NCBI RefSeq assembly: GCF_037126465.1
Contig: NC_088204.1
Location: 62,987,307 to 63,051,306 of the forward strand
Length of the DNA stretch: 64,000 bases
Direction: 5' to 3'
From: Ornithodoros turicata
Taxonomy: Eukaryota > Arthropoda > Arachnida > Ixodida > Argasidae
Below the pieces are notes generated by a model, which saw only the letters and a list, made by a program, of their open reading frames with translations, searched no databases and had not been told where the DNA came from. The position numbers and the translations under genes are program-made. Of this stretch, positions 10,328 to 21,625 are shown piece after piece. The first letter of the stretch is position 1, and every line of letters starts with the position of its first letter.

Positions 10328-10647
10328 TAACCTTTTCAGTGACTTTCATCTTTCATCGTTGATTTCTTAGGCAATTTGAGGCTTTGTTTGTATCTGTCCC
10401 TTCTATGTTGTTCCAGCCTCAGAACATCAGTTTCTCTCTTGTTCAACAGGTGCCGCTTGCGTCGATTTCCGTCGTATGAATGTGTGTGTGAGTGAGCAAA
10501 AAATGTAAGAGTGAAAGAAGGGTGAGTGAGAGTGAGTGGCTGGTTTGTCGTCCCTTCAGATGACGCACCCCGAAAGTCGCTGGAGAGGCGTGTTAGCTTA
10601 CCTCAATTGGTAGAACCCTGGACCGGTAATCCAGAAGATGTGGGTTC

Positions 10648-11222
10648 GAACAACAACAACAACTTTATTTTCGGCCTTGGAGAGTGGGGAGTTTCATCGC
10701 AACAGGCGATACTCTACCCCATTGCTTGGTGGAATGGGGGGAATAAAATAACGAGCCCCTTTACAATAACGATCGAAGTCCGATGGTGTCCAGAAATGTC
10801 AGAAGAGCTTTGAGCGCAGAGCGTTGCTGGGCTGGATTGGGCCAGGGACCAAGCAATTTCGGTAGGGAGAAAGGGTGAGAGTCCAGCTGACGAAGAGACT
10901 CGGAGAGTGTGGTTCGGGAAGGTTCGTAGTGAGGGCAATGAAGAAGAATGTGCTCCAGGTCCTCAAGAGCACCACAGTGGCAGCAGGTGGGAGAATCAAT
11001 TTGTCTCAAGCGGTAACGCCACTGAGCTGTAAAGGCCACATCGAGGCGCATGCGGTGGATTAATGCAGCGTCCTGACGAGATGTGTTTCGTGGCATGCGG
11101 AAAGCGAGCGTGGGATCAACTCTGTTCAACATAGAGGGGGGAAGAATATCGGTTGTCCGTTGGCGGGAAGCCAGGGGTGTCACTAGACGTCGCAGAATTG
11201 AACGGCGGTCTCCTCTGACAGC
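10648..11222 (-). pseudogene. LINE 3' fragment (zinc knuckle and 3' end)
   Basis: The minus-strand frame 11183-10761 ends in a retroelement knuckle (CCHCGALEDLEHILLHC) followed by the usual short C-terminus (SLRQLDS...LGPWPN...LKALLTFLDTIGL) and a GTTGTTGTT tail at 10648-10665. It breaks a SINE unit inside the T loop, between GGGTTCGA and CCTACAGC. A near-identical fragment with a clear TSD is at 24438-24912. No TSD is obvious at this copy. Confidence 0.8.
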
Positions 11223-11497
11223 CTACAGCTGGCTAACCTTTTCAGTGACTTTCATCTTTCATCGTTGATTTCTTAGGCAATTTGAGGCTTTGTTTGTATC
11301 TGTCCCTTCTATGTTGTTCCAGCCTCAGAACATCAGTTTCTCTCTTGTTCAACAGGTGCCGCTTGCGTCGATTTCCGTCGTATGAATGTGTGTATGAGTG
11401 AGCAAAAGATGTAAGAGTGAAAGGAGGGTGAGTGAGAGTGAGTGGCTGGTTTGTCGTCCCTTCAGATGACGCACCCCGAAAGTCGCTGGAGAGGCGT

Positions 11498-11569
11498 GTT
11501 AGCTTAGCTCAATTGGTAGAACCCTGGACCGGTAATCCAGAAGATGTGGGTTCGATCACTACAGCTGGC
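11498..11569 (+). repeat. tRNA-like SINE head, last unit
   Basis: Same 72-nt cloverleaf as at 10256, here with D arm GCTC/GAAC and one weakened T-stem pair (CACTAC in place of CCCTAC). The body that follows is cut at 11683 by the array boundary. Confidence 0.65.
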
Positions 11570-11683
11570 TAACCTTTTCAGTGACTTTCATCTTTCATCG
11601 TTGATTTCTTAGGCAATTTAAGGCGTTGTTTGTATCTGTCCCTTCTATGTTGTTCCAGCCTCAGAATATCAGTTTCTCTCTTT

Positions 11684-12300
11684 TGTACTGCTATGCAGCG
11701 CGCAAACCACACTTGGTAGTTTATCGCTACGGCTAAGAGAATGAACTGCCGTCTATCCCGGCTTGAAACGGGGGGTTGAAGGAGCGTTTGAATGGTGCTC
11801 CAGCGAATCTGTGGAACCACATACAGCTCCTCCAGTCTGTGCGACAGAACGTCGGGAACCAGACACTCATGAAAAGCGTGCTGCGCAGTTTCATGGCTAG
11901 AACAGAAAAGACAGCGAGGCGAGGTGAGACCATAACGATTCAAGCGATCTCTGAGCGGCAGGACATCGTGCGCAAGTCTCCACTACAAACTTGCACGACG
12001 AGAGTCCAACCATCCTGCAGTAGCGTAGCGCCACGCGATCTGACGCGGAACAGTCCAGCAGGGACACATAGAACCGCCTCACTGACCATGTAGAAATATC
12101 AGCGTCCACGTGGCTCTCGCGGAAGCGACGGACTGATTATACGTACTCTTTTAAGTGAGGAGCTGTAAACTCTGAGCGCGGCCTATTCTGCTGAAAGGAA
12201 CAAAAGAAACGAATCTCCGGGCCAAGAAGGTAGTGCAAAAGGTCGTGTGCAGGATGGTTATAGGCTTATTCAGGGCATCAAAAATGGCCTTGATACCTAA
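11684..12300 (-). pseudogene. Tx1/L1-like LINE ORF2 C-terminal region, broken
   Basis: On the minus strand a frame reads WRLAHDVLPLRDRL, then RYGLTSPRCLFCSSHETAQHAFHEC, the zinc-knuckle segment typical of the ORF2 C-terminus. It continues to ...VWFARCIAV, where the SINE array interrupts it. The sequence upstream (higher coordinates) is in a shifted frame near 11940-12110. It is an inactive fragment, and the left boundary near 12300 is approximate. Confidence 0.65.
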
Positions 12301-12771
12301 AGCAAGGCACTTCACTTTTACATTACTTTTTACATTTTACTTTTCTGGAAAATCTCGGTGAGGGTGTGATACAGGGTGTAGTCTAGGGTGTGTTTGAATC
12401 TTGAACATACGTTTACTTTGCTCACTGAAAGGAGATCGAATACTGCAGACATGACCGGGAAACATTATAAAGGAGCGCATTACATAAGAACAACAACAAT
12501 TATATTTTGACGATGATTGGTGTTTTATTGACGCAGCGGTAACTTTTTTTTTTTTTTTTTTTTTTTGACGATGAAGTGGACAGGTTTTCCACATTACATA
12601 AAATTACTTACGAAACACTAGAAGAACGCACGACATGACGAAATAATAAACACATGGCATGATTAACAGCCAGGCCTGGATTAATTTAGGCACACTAAGG
12701 AGAACTTGACATCAGTTAATAACATAGTCAATCAGAGAGCGCGTCACATGAATTGGCATAAGGAAGGCACG
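12301..12771. other. No gene recognised; T-run with duplicated flank
   Basis: A T run of about 24 bases at 12543-12566 is followed by GACGATGA, which also occurs at about 12507. This looks like a retroposition or polymerase-slippage footprint. Nothing else could be supported. Confidence 0.4.
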
Positions 12772-13101
12772 CTACAGAAGCGCATGACATGGATTGATAA
12801 CTCCCATACCATCCGGGAGTTTGTGCAGGTCCAGCACGTCAGGTGAAACGCTCTTCCAATTTTCCAAAACAGTGGATTCCTGAGTGGTGGTTACCACATG
12901 GACATGCAAGTGGCAATCGTATTCAACGGTGGTTAAACACAGGGTAATGAAGAGAATATGATAATTTACAACATATATTCCTAAGAGCTCTGAAAATACC
13001 GGCAAGTCATTTTCAGGAATTTCTTTTACAATTACACAACTTGCTGAAACCGCAAAGCTGTCAATCGTGACACTTCTGACAGAAGCTTTCTTATGTGACA
13101 T
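12772..13101 (-). pseudogene. ORF of unknown function, transposon-protein-like
   Basis: A 109-residue frame starts with ATG (MSHKKASVRSVTIDSF...). The run of hydrophobic and acidic residues (LPVFSELLGIYVV, then VEYDCHLHVHVVTT) resembles the C-terminal region of hypothetical proteins commonly encoded in arthropod and fish DNA transposons. I do not recognise a named domain. No partner ORF or TIR is visible nearby. It may be a decayed fragment or chance. Confidence 0.3.
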
Positions 13102-13462
13102 TCTGGTACCTGTTCAAGTGACACCTCTCTTGCTCCATCAGTTTTCAGTAAAAAAAAAAAGAAAACGAATAATTCAGAGCATATAACAAGCCATGCATAC
13201 CATTTTTCATATAGCTCATTGAAGTGTGTTCTGGTGAATTGGACTATCCTTGAGTTGCCTATGTATAACGAAATCCAAAGGGGCTGCCAGGTACACGTAC
13301 ACAGAGAGTTGCCTATATGTATAGCCGAATATATTTCCTTAGCCTAACATTCTTATACACATAGTTGATCTCACTAGAGTTCACCAGTTACCTATAGACA
13401 TGCTGCATGAGCAGAGCAACTTTTACTGAATACTTTAGATGCAGTGAAACTTCTTATATATA

Positions 13463-14336
13463 CAGGGTGTCCCAGCTAACTGCAAACATGTTTTTAAAAA
13501 TATATATAACACTTTTTCCAAGATGAAATCAATTGCAATATAGCATATGCCGAAGGGCACTCCCTAGGAAGGCATTAGCAAAGTCCAAAGGCAATGTCTT
13601 CATTAACTTTCATTAATTAACTTTTTAATTATAAAAGCTACAAAGTTGCCCCAATGAGAACATCTCTTCCTTTCGGTCACCTGATATCGTAGCCGTTTTC
13701 AGAACGAAGATCCGTTCGATAGATCGCCCGCAAAAAATTAGTGAAGGAACACCATTTTTTCTTTATTTTGTTCATTGCGCATCTTCGCAGACACGTATTT
13801 CCTTCATCCCCAACGTGAGAGGGGAAAGGAGTATAGTGCTGCCTCATGCGTCGAAGATGAGCTTTAACTTGCGGAAACAAAACAAAAACAAATGTATCGG
13901 GTGACTCTATCGGAACTGGCCTTATCTTGGGTTGCATTTTCGGTTTCCTTTTAATCTTTTTCCAGGACGCGAGAGGCGATAGTGTGCTCTCTCACATTGG
14001 GGGGTGAAGGAAAGACGCGTCTTCTAAGAACCGCAATGAACAAAATAAAGAAAAAATGGCGTTCCTTCACGAATTTTTTGCAGGCGATCTATCGAACAGA
14101 TTTTTGTTCTGAAAACGGCTACGATATCAGGTGACCGAAAGGAACAGATGTTCTCATTGAGACAACTTTGTAGTTTTTATAATTAAAAAGTTAATTAAGA
14201 CATTGCCTTTGGACTTTGCTAATGCCCTCCTAGGGAGTGCCCTTCAGCATATGCTATATTGCAACTGATTTCATCTTGGAAAAAGTGTTATATATATTTT
14301 TTAAAAAATATGTTTGCAGTTAGCTGAGACACCCTG
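13463..14336. mobile_element. Long-TIR palindromic MITE (CAGGGTGTCCCAGCTAA family), copy 1
   Basis: TA-flanked ends CAGGGTGTCCCAGCTAACTGC and the inverse bound two arms of about 400 bp. Shared words in both arms include GCATATGC, CAAAGGCAATGTCTT and GGTCACCTGATATCGTAGCC. The open frame 13937-13677 lies within an arm and has no domain. A second copy, with a LINE inside, is at 29280-29999. Confidence 0.8.
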
Positions 14337-14413
14337 TATGTTCATTTGGTGATTATCAAAATGACATACAAATACACTGCATTCCTAGATGATCATGGGC
14401 ATATACCCAGAAA

Positions 14414-14465
14414 GTGTTGTCAGCTCGATGCGAAAAAAGTAATTTTTTCGCGTCAAGCTGACACC
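14414..14465. repeat. Short perfect-type hairpin
   Basis: TGTTGTCAGCTCGATGCGAA and its near-exact inverse TTCGCGTCAAGCTGACACC are separated only by an A/T loop. This gives a stem of about 22 bp with few mismatches. It may be a tiny MITE or a remnant TIR pair. Confidence 0.5.
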
Positions 14466-14626
14466 ATTTTCTGCGTATTTTCTTATTCGGCGTTGAGAAT
14501 TAGCTAGACCCTTCCACATGATTACACCCTAACAATGTTGACGGTGTTAAACTACACCTTAAAAGGTGCGTGCCCTGCACATTTGGGTTTACATCCTTTA
14601 AGGTGTAATAAGATTTACAGTGTGTA

Positions 14627-15985
14627 GGCATCCAGGATGGATAACACTTGACCTATCGCGTCCTCACTGCTAAGGATTAAGGATAAGTCATCTGCATATG
14701 CAAACAACGGAAAGGCTACGGCACCCGGCACCTGTAGCAGGCGAGTACGGAGCGAGGTTGCGAGAGCTTCCAAGAGCGGGCTAGAGACCATGGCATACAA
14801 AGCAGGAGATAAGGGACAACCCTGTCGCACCCCCAATTTGATGGAAAAGGTATCAGACATTCCCCATTGATTCCAATGCAGGCAAAGGCCTCGGCACAGA
14901 GAGCTCTTATCCAAGATACTACCGCACGATCAAAACCGACAGCTCTCAACACCCGGTACATGTACTCGTGGTTCACTCTGTCAAAAGCTTTGTTCTGGTA
15001 AAAAAAAAAAAAAAAACAGCGTTGCCGACTGGTGGCGACTATGAGCCCAATAAATCGCGTCTCGCAAAGCTTGAGTGTGAAGTACAGGGACCGCCCAGGG
15101 ACGGCGCAGGCCTGTGAAGCAGGGATGACAGAACCCAGGACTGGAGAAACACGATTTAGAATTGTGGTAGAAATGATCTTGTAATCTGTATTTAGAAGAG
15201 ATACCGGTCGGTAGGCATTAGGGTCACGACTCCGTGTGGGATCTTTGGAAAGCATAGACACTATACTCTGCCTCATGGAAGGGCAGAGGAGGCCAGCAGT
15301 CAAGCAGCTGTTAAATAACTCGGTCCGGGGGCGTCGAAGTACCACCCAGAAACACTTATAGAATTCAGCAGGGAGACCATCGGAACCGGGAGACCTACCA
15401 GTTCGCAAAGCCTTAACAGCTGCCGTATACTCATCCTGAGTAAATCTGGCTCTGCTCAGAACGAAGTCTTTGGGCTCCGGCAAAAAAAGTCTGGTGTCCT
15501 GCATCAGGAGGTACCACCAACTCGTACAGGGCGGAAAAGTGGTCACGAAAAAGTGACCGCACGAAGTCAGGCTCCGTCAATACTGACCCATCACTCGCCA
15601 GTAGCTCCTCGACAGTGTTTCGAGGGTGGCGAAAGTAACGGCCAAGACGAAGACGAGAGCAACATGCTTCTCGTGACCAGCGTTCGACCGACTGCGAAGC
15701 AGCGAACTGGTCCCAGGCACGTAACTTCAAAGAGGTGATCCTCCTGAGTACGTCCTGAATAGCGTCATCGTTTCCAGAGCCCCTCGAACGCGGGTGACGC
15801 AAGATAGAGAGTACTTGCCGGAGACGCTGTATCTCCTCCTGGCTCTCACGAGCACATCTTGCCCGACACTGGCAAAAAAGTCTCGCGGCTCCGATCTTCG
15901 TCTGTTCCCACCATTCTGGCGAAACAACAGAGACAGCGCACTGACTCTCAAGCCACAGTTTGACAGTTTGAAGCGAGCACAAATT
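14627..15985 (-). pseudogene. Tx1/L1-like LINE reverse transcriptase fragment
   Basis: In minus-strand order: an endonuclease-RT linker (15982-15431), the RT fingers with GRSPGSDGLPAEFYKCFW, PNAYRPVSLLNTDYKI, motif A (NKAFDRVNHEYM), GVRQGCPLSPALYAM, and the catalytic FAYADDLSLI near 14700. Frame changes occur near 15540 and 14900. A 17-base A run (15000-15016, poly-T on the coding strand) sits just before motif A. The PGSDGLPAEFY and GVRQGCPLSP wording is characteristic of the L1/Tx1 group. The 5' and 3' ends are missing, so the copy is inactive. Confidence 0.85.
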
Positions 15986-16696
15986 TTAAATCCTCACACA
16001 AATGCTCCGCTTGTCGTAACTTGTTTGTGTTTGCATGTATGAAAAGTGTTTTTACGGGTTTCTCTGTTCTCTGCTGTTGGTATGACTGGCGCAGTCTCAC
16101 GAGAAGCTCTGAAGGTAAAGGGTACGACACAGCCAATACATAGCCATTCTCACATTCTACATGTGTGGGCGTACATTAATAGATCATTGGCACCAGGTGT
16201 GTAGGTCAACTTGCACCAGCACTGAACTGGAAGCATTTACAATGTAGCCCAGTGGTTCCCAAACTTCGCTGCCCTGCTGCTTATAAAAATAACTGCAACA
16301 ATTCTAATTAGCGTTTCGCAGGCAACAATTCCTTGTTTCATGATGACTGTTTCCTCGTTACGTCACAGTGGTCTTACTATATGCCACTGATTAATATTTA
16401 ATTCAATGGTTAATATGTAAACACGTTGAGACAGCGAGCGTTTTGAACCGCCAAAAGTCAGAAGAAACGCAACGCCGAGCTCGCGCTGGGCTCATGCCAG
16501 TAAGCCAGAGCACGCCCTCTCTTCCACTCCACCAAGTTTCGGCGTTAGTTTCAAAGGCGTCACACGCCGATGTCGCTTAGCATCCCATTGCTTTTGGTGA
16601 TGTGACACTGAACCTCTGCTCGGCGATGCAGATTTCGACGCTGATATTAAAAATGACGGAGAAAAATAGCGCCACGCGGCTTCTACGCGTCTCGAG
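15986..16696. other. No gene recognised
   Basis: No domain-bearing frame, tRNA or clear repeat boundary was seen in this interval. Confidence 0.35.
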
Positions 16697-18261
16697 ATTA
16701 AGAGTGCCGTTACTTCAGAAAAAAGTAACTAAATACGTTACTCGTTACCAACATACAAAACTAATGAGTAATGGTTTCGTTACTCACAGGTAACGAGTTA
16801 CTTTTACGTTACCGCCGCATAGTTAAAGGAGCCAACAAACATGCCGTCACTTGCCTTCAACTCTTTATTAATGAGAAACTGCACTTCACAAGAAGATGAT
16901 ACTCGAAATTTACATCAGTGATCTTCGTTCTCTTTCGTGTGAAGACATCTGCTGCTGAAGTGGGAGTGATCGGAGGAGGAGTGAAAACACAAGAAAAGAC
17001 ACCGGTTTCGTGCCACCGACCACCAACGCTTCCCAAAAAACAGAGTTGTTACTCGAAAAGGTAATTGATTACAATTACTGTTACTACTGCGCGAAAAGTA
17101 ATTCTTTACCGTTACGAATTACTTCATCAAAAATGTAATACGTTACCGATTAAAAATGTAACGCGTTACTTTTCCCGTTACTTTTAAATTGTAGGCCATA
17201 TAGCAGAACCAACTGGATTGCAGTGAATGCAACCATGCAGCTCTTGTTGCAAATTCTAATATGAGACACCAACCTACTTGATAAGTGAATACATTTGAAA
17301 GCAACATACAAAATGCATACACGGGCTTATTTCAGATTTATATACCCATTTAAAACAACATCGAAACATCTGCGTTGAAACATCCGCTTCGTTTTATTAC
17401 TATTGTTATGTTGAGCCCGCACAATTTATCAATACAGTAACCTATTATACTGTTGCTTCAGTAGGTCGCAGTATAAGGGATTATTATATCACTGTGGTGC
17501 GCATAGAACACGTGTGTACTAGAGACGGGCCTCATAGTGACCTATGCGTCATTGCTTCAGTCGAATTCGTGGTGGAACCGAAGAACAGATTGGCTTGCCG
17601 AAAAGGGTTGCTATTGTTGACAGAAGGTTAAAAAAGTAATCGATTACTCAGTAATTGATTACCGAATAATGTAATCAGATTACTTGGAAAATTACTTGCT
17701 CACAAAATTAATTGATTACGTTAAAAATTACTGAAAAAAGTAATTGATTACTAGTAACAAAATTACTAGTAACGCGTCACGTACAAGTCTGCCAAAAATA
17801 GACGAGGGGCTGCGTCATAATGTAAGGCGCTCAGAAGCTTAGCAAAGACAAGAAAAGGCTAGAAGTCGAAACGCGTTTTTGTAGCCATAGCAGAATTGGT
17901 GCCCATTCTTGGGAAGGAGTGATAATCAAAGATTACGGAAACGAGAGAAAGGAGAGAAAGGACAAGGGCCTTCGTTTAAGACTATTCAGCACGTCAACAA
18001 CACATCCAGCGAGGTACTGCATTAATACTTTGAGTAACACGTGGTCGTGGGTCCACGCATTGCGCCATACGGAGTGCCGAAATCTGCTCCCCCGCGCTGA
18101 AGTAAAGGAACGAGTAACGCCAGTAATGAGTTACCAATTTTTGTAACTGATTCCGTTACTATTACCATTTTTTAAGAAATAACTGAATCGTTACTTCGTT
18201 ACCAAAAAAAATGACCGTTACCAAGTAACGAGTTACTTGTAACGAGTTAGGCACAACTCTG
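16697..18261. mobile_element. hAT-like block with GTAACGAGTTAC/GTAATTGATTAC palindromes
   Basis: Four clusters (about 16700-16810, 17040-17190, 17625-17780 and 18105-18250) are packed with short palindromic words such as TAACGAGTTAC, GTAATTGATTAC and GTAACGCGTTAC. The right edge reads CTCGTTAC-like repeats then GGCACAACTCTG at 18250-18261. Its inverse CAGAGTTGTGCC is a hAT-style terminus. The left edge (TAAGAGTGCCGTTAC at 16697) is a plausible degraded partner. No TSD was found, and the block may be several nested elements. Confidence 0.5.
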
Positions 18262-18515
18262 CACAGGGAGCATTATGTTGGCCGTCAGCGGGGCGGCTAT
18301 AGGGTTGCCACCAGGCCTGTATTATACCGGCAGGGCCGGTTATTTCCTCCCTCTGCCGGTTGCCGGTAGGATACCGGCAGCCTTCTGCTGGTATTTGTCG
18401 CTCAAGACCTTTCATAGGGGCTTTTACGGGGTTTTCCCTTCAACATTCCACTATAGAGTGAATAAATCTGGAGCACAGAACCAACTCCGCAGTCACCAGT
18501 CCTTTTCTTAGCTAT

Positions 18516-18637
<122 letters not shown>

Positions 18638-18762
18638 TACTATGTGTTGTGATCGGAGTGGACAAGATTAGTGGTTGTGCAAAGCTGTTGGTGGTTGTGT
18701 CGACTGTCAGCTAGAACTCGGCCGTATCTACAACCATCATGACATCTCCGTCTACAAAGAAG

Positions 18763-18912
18763 GTGGTCGTGGTGGTGGTGGTGGTGGTGGTGGTAGTGCT
18801 GAGAGGGCTCGCCGTTGTCGGCCTCACAGAGATGAGTAGCGTCACGACTGACGCCCTGGGGGAATGCGCGTCCTGGGCCGACTTCTAAGGGAACTGTACC
18901 GACATATGTCAC
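18763..18912 (-). mobile_element. Headless SINE with (ACC)n tail, 11-bp TSD
   Basis: Direct repeats CTACAAAGAAG (18752-18762 and 18913-18923) flank the insert. On the minus strand it starts within the conserved middle (GACATATGTCGGTACAG, TTAGAAGTCGGCCCAGGACG), continues through CGTGACGCTAC-type sequence and ends in a CACCACCAC tail. It lacks the tRNA head and matches 54733-54904. Confidence 0.8.
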
Positions 18913-19097
18913 CTACAAAGAAGCGTTTGTCTGCGTCGATGCGTTTTTCAAAGTAAGTGGCGGTCCAATCCGGTTGCTCCAATGCGATCCAGTTCATGCC
19001 TGTTTATAGCAATTTCTAACATCAATGATCCAGCTACACACAGGAACATATGCTTCCTCGTATTATGTTGAGCGAGGACACTCGCTCTTTGTTTCTT

Positions 19098-19135
<38 letters not shown>

Positions 19136-19384
19136 GTCGTTCACCCTTCACCCACTTTCCCGCAAGCCTTTCATCCTTGCCCTCTATTCCACTTCCTCTC
19201 CCTCAGCCGGTATTTTTCACTATGAAAGGTGGCAACCCTAGGCGGCCATGGAGCATGCAAGCAGACGGAAAAATGTGTTTTATTCATTCGTTTGAACTGG
19301 AATTGACCAGAATACGGGGTGCTGTGGTGCTGTTGCATGTGTTAGTTCGGTACGGAGCGGTTTCCGTATACTTCGTTTCTCAGC

Positions 19385-21625
19385 TTTTTCCGGCGTTATT
19401 AGGCCTCTTGTCGTACATTTTAATCCTTATACAACGACATTTAATCCATTTGCCATCGGAATTAATCCTCCTTTCATTATTTTTAATCCTCATTTCACAT
19501 AATTTAATCCGTTTCTCATGCAATTTAATCCAAGTGGCTATGTGTGGGCTACGTGACTTTTTTTGTGTATTTTGGGACAATTCCCATGTCTACGCGTATT
19601 GCACATGCTTTTCTGGGTTCCTGCGCCATAATGGGATACTGTGGAACTGTCAATCTGGATTACGGTATAGTGGGGCTATTCCCATGTCTAAGAGTATTAC
19701 CCATGCTTTTTATTAAATATGTGCGTTTCTGCACTGTAATGGGATACTGTGGGACTGTCAGTCCTGATTACGATATTGTGGGGCTATTCCCACGTCTACG
19801 GGTATTCCCCGTGCTTTTAATTAAAAACGCGGGTTTTTGCGCTGTAATAGGATTCTGTGGGTCTGTCAATTTGGATCACGATAGTGTGGGACTATTTCCA
19901 TGTCTACGGGTATTACCCATGCTTTTAATTCAAAATGAGGGTTTCTGCACTGTATTGGGATACTATGGGACTGTCTATCTGGATCACAGTATCCCATTAC
20001 AGTGCAGAAATTCCCATAATTTATGAAAAGCATGGGTAATACCCGCACACATAGGAGTAGTCCCACAATATCCTAAAGCAGATACAGTCCAACAGTATCT
20101 TGTTATACTGCAGAAACCCGCCTTTTGAATGAAAAGCATGGGTATTACCCATAGACACTGAAACAGTCCAACAATATCGTAATCCAGATTGACAGACCCG
20201 CAATATCCCATTACAGTACAAATAACCGCGTTTTTAATTGAAAGCAAGGGGAATACCCATAGACATGCATATAGACCCAGGATACCGTAATCAAGATCCA
20301 CAGTCCCACAGTATCCCATTAAGGAGCAGAAACCCGCATATTTAATGAAAAGCATGGGTAATACCCGCACACATGTGAACAGTCCCACGATATCGCAAGC
20401 AAGTTGATGGTCCCATTGTATCCCATTCCGGTACAGAAACCCGTATTTTTAATCAAAACCATGGGTAAAATACGTAGACATCGGAATAGTCCCACGATAC
20501 CGCAATCCAGATTGACCGTCCCACAGTATCCCATTATGGTGCAGAACCGGCATAATTAATGAAAAGCATGTGGAATACCCGTAGACATGGGAATTGTCTC
20601 AAAATACCGTAATCAAGATTGACAGTCCCACAGTATCCTATTAGTGCAAATACCCGCGTTTTTAATTCAAAGCAGGGGGAATATCCATAGACACGCTTAT
20701 AGTCCCAGGATATCGTAATCAAGATTGCCAGTCGCACAGTATCCCATTACAGTGCAGAATCTCACATATTTAACGAAAAGCATGGGTAATACCCGCACAC
20801 ATGAGAATAGTCCCACAGTATCCCATTACAGTGCAGAAACCCATATATTTAACGAAAAGCATGGGTAATACCCGCACACATGGGAATAATCCCACAATAT
20901 CCTAAACCTGATAGACAGTCCTACAGTATCCCGTTATACTCCAGAAACCCGCATTTTGAATGAAAGGCATGGGTAATACCCATAGACATGGAAATAGTCC
21001 CACAATATCATAATGAAGATTGACGGTCCCACAATATCCCATTACAGTGCAAAAAACGCGTTTTTAGTGGAAAGCACTGGGAATAACCGTAGACTTGCTT
21101 ATAGTCCCAGGATATCGTAGTGAAGGTCAACAGTCCCACATTATCCCATTATAGTGCAGAAACCCGAATATCTAATGAAAAGCATGGGTAATATCCGTAC
21201 ACCTGGGAATAGTCCCACAATATCGTAATCCATATACAGAGTCCCACAGTATCCCATTACAATGCAGAAACCCATGTTTTTAATGAAAACATAGGTAATA
21301 CTCGTAGACATGGGAATAGTCCCACAACACCGTAATCCAAATTGACAGTCCCACGGTATCCCGTTATGGTGCAGAAACCCACAATATTAGTGAAAAGCAC
21401 GTGCCATATGCGTGCACATGGGAATTGTCCCAAAATACAAAACAAAAGTCATGTAGCCCACACATAGTCACTTGGATTAAATTGCGTGACAAACGGATTA
21501 AATTATGTGAAATGAGGATTAAAAATAATGAAAGCAGGATTAATTCCGATGGCAAATGGATTAAATGTCATGGTATAAGGATTAAAATGTAGAAGAGGAA
21601 TAATAACGCCGGAAAAAGTTGTAGA
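19385..21625. mobile_element. Foldback-type element: inverted arms of 108-bp tandem repeats
   Basis: The outer 200 bp of each side are inverse copies. CTTTTTCCGGCGTTATTA is followed by six TTTAATCC words spaced about 22 bp apart and then TGTGTGGGCTACRTGACTTT. Inside, a 108-bp unit (GGGATACTGTGGGACTGTCA ... CTATTCCCATGTCTACGGG ... ATTACCCATGC) is repeated in the + orientation to about 19987. It is then repeated in the inverse orientation to about 21445. The left arm is about 600 bp and the right about 1640 bp, with hardly any centre between them. Repeats inside TIRs are the signature of foldback transposons. No coding frame is preserved. Confidence 0.75.

Larger units (their letters stand above)
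8128..11683 (+). repeat. Tandem array of a tRNA-derived SINE, with nested elements
   Basis: About 3.5 units of roughly 336 bp are arranged head to tail. Each has a 72-nt tRNA-like head, then the body (TGACTTTCATCTTTCATCG, TTCCAGCCTCAGAACATCAG, GTGAGTGAGAGTGAGTGG). The first unit begins inside the anticodon arm (8128) and the last stops in the body (11683). The whole array is bounded by the 12-bp TSD TGTACTGCTATG. Nested insertions are the ORF1-only element at 8438-10253 and the LINE fragment at 10648-11222. A lone body fragment with similar sequence lies at about 55850-55925. Confidence 0.8.

Noticed and set aside
13677..13937. Minus-strand ORF of 86 residues
   Set aside because: It lies entirely in one arm of a palindromic MITE and the opposite arm carries the same sequence, so it is not a gene.
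19016..19225. Hydrophobic ORFs rich in Ser, Leu, Cys and Val
   Set aside because: They translate a CT/GT microsatellite and cover no conserved domain.
19590..21445. Regular 108-bp spacing that might suggest a CRISPR-like array or centromeric satellite
   Set aside because: The whole unit repeats with no unique spacers. It reverses orientation at about 19987 and has inverse ends, so a foldback element fits better.
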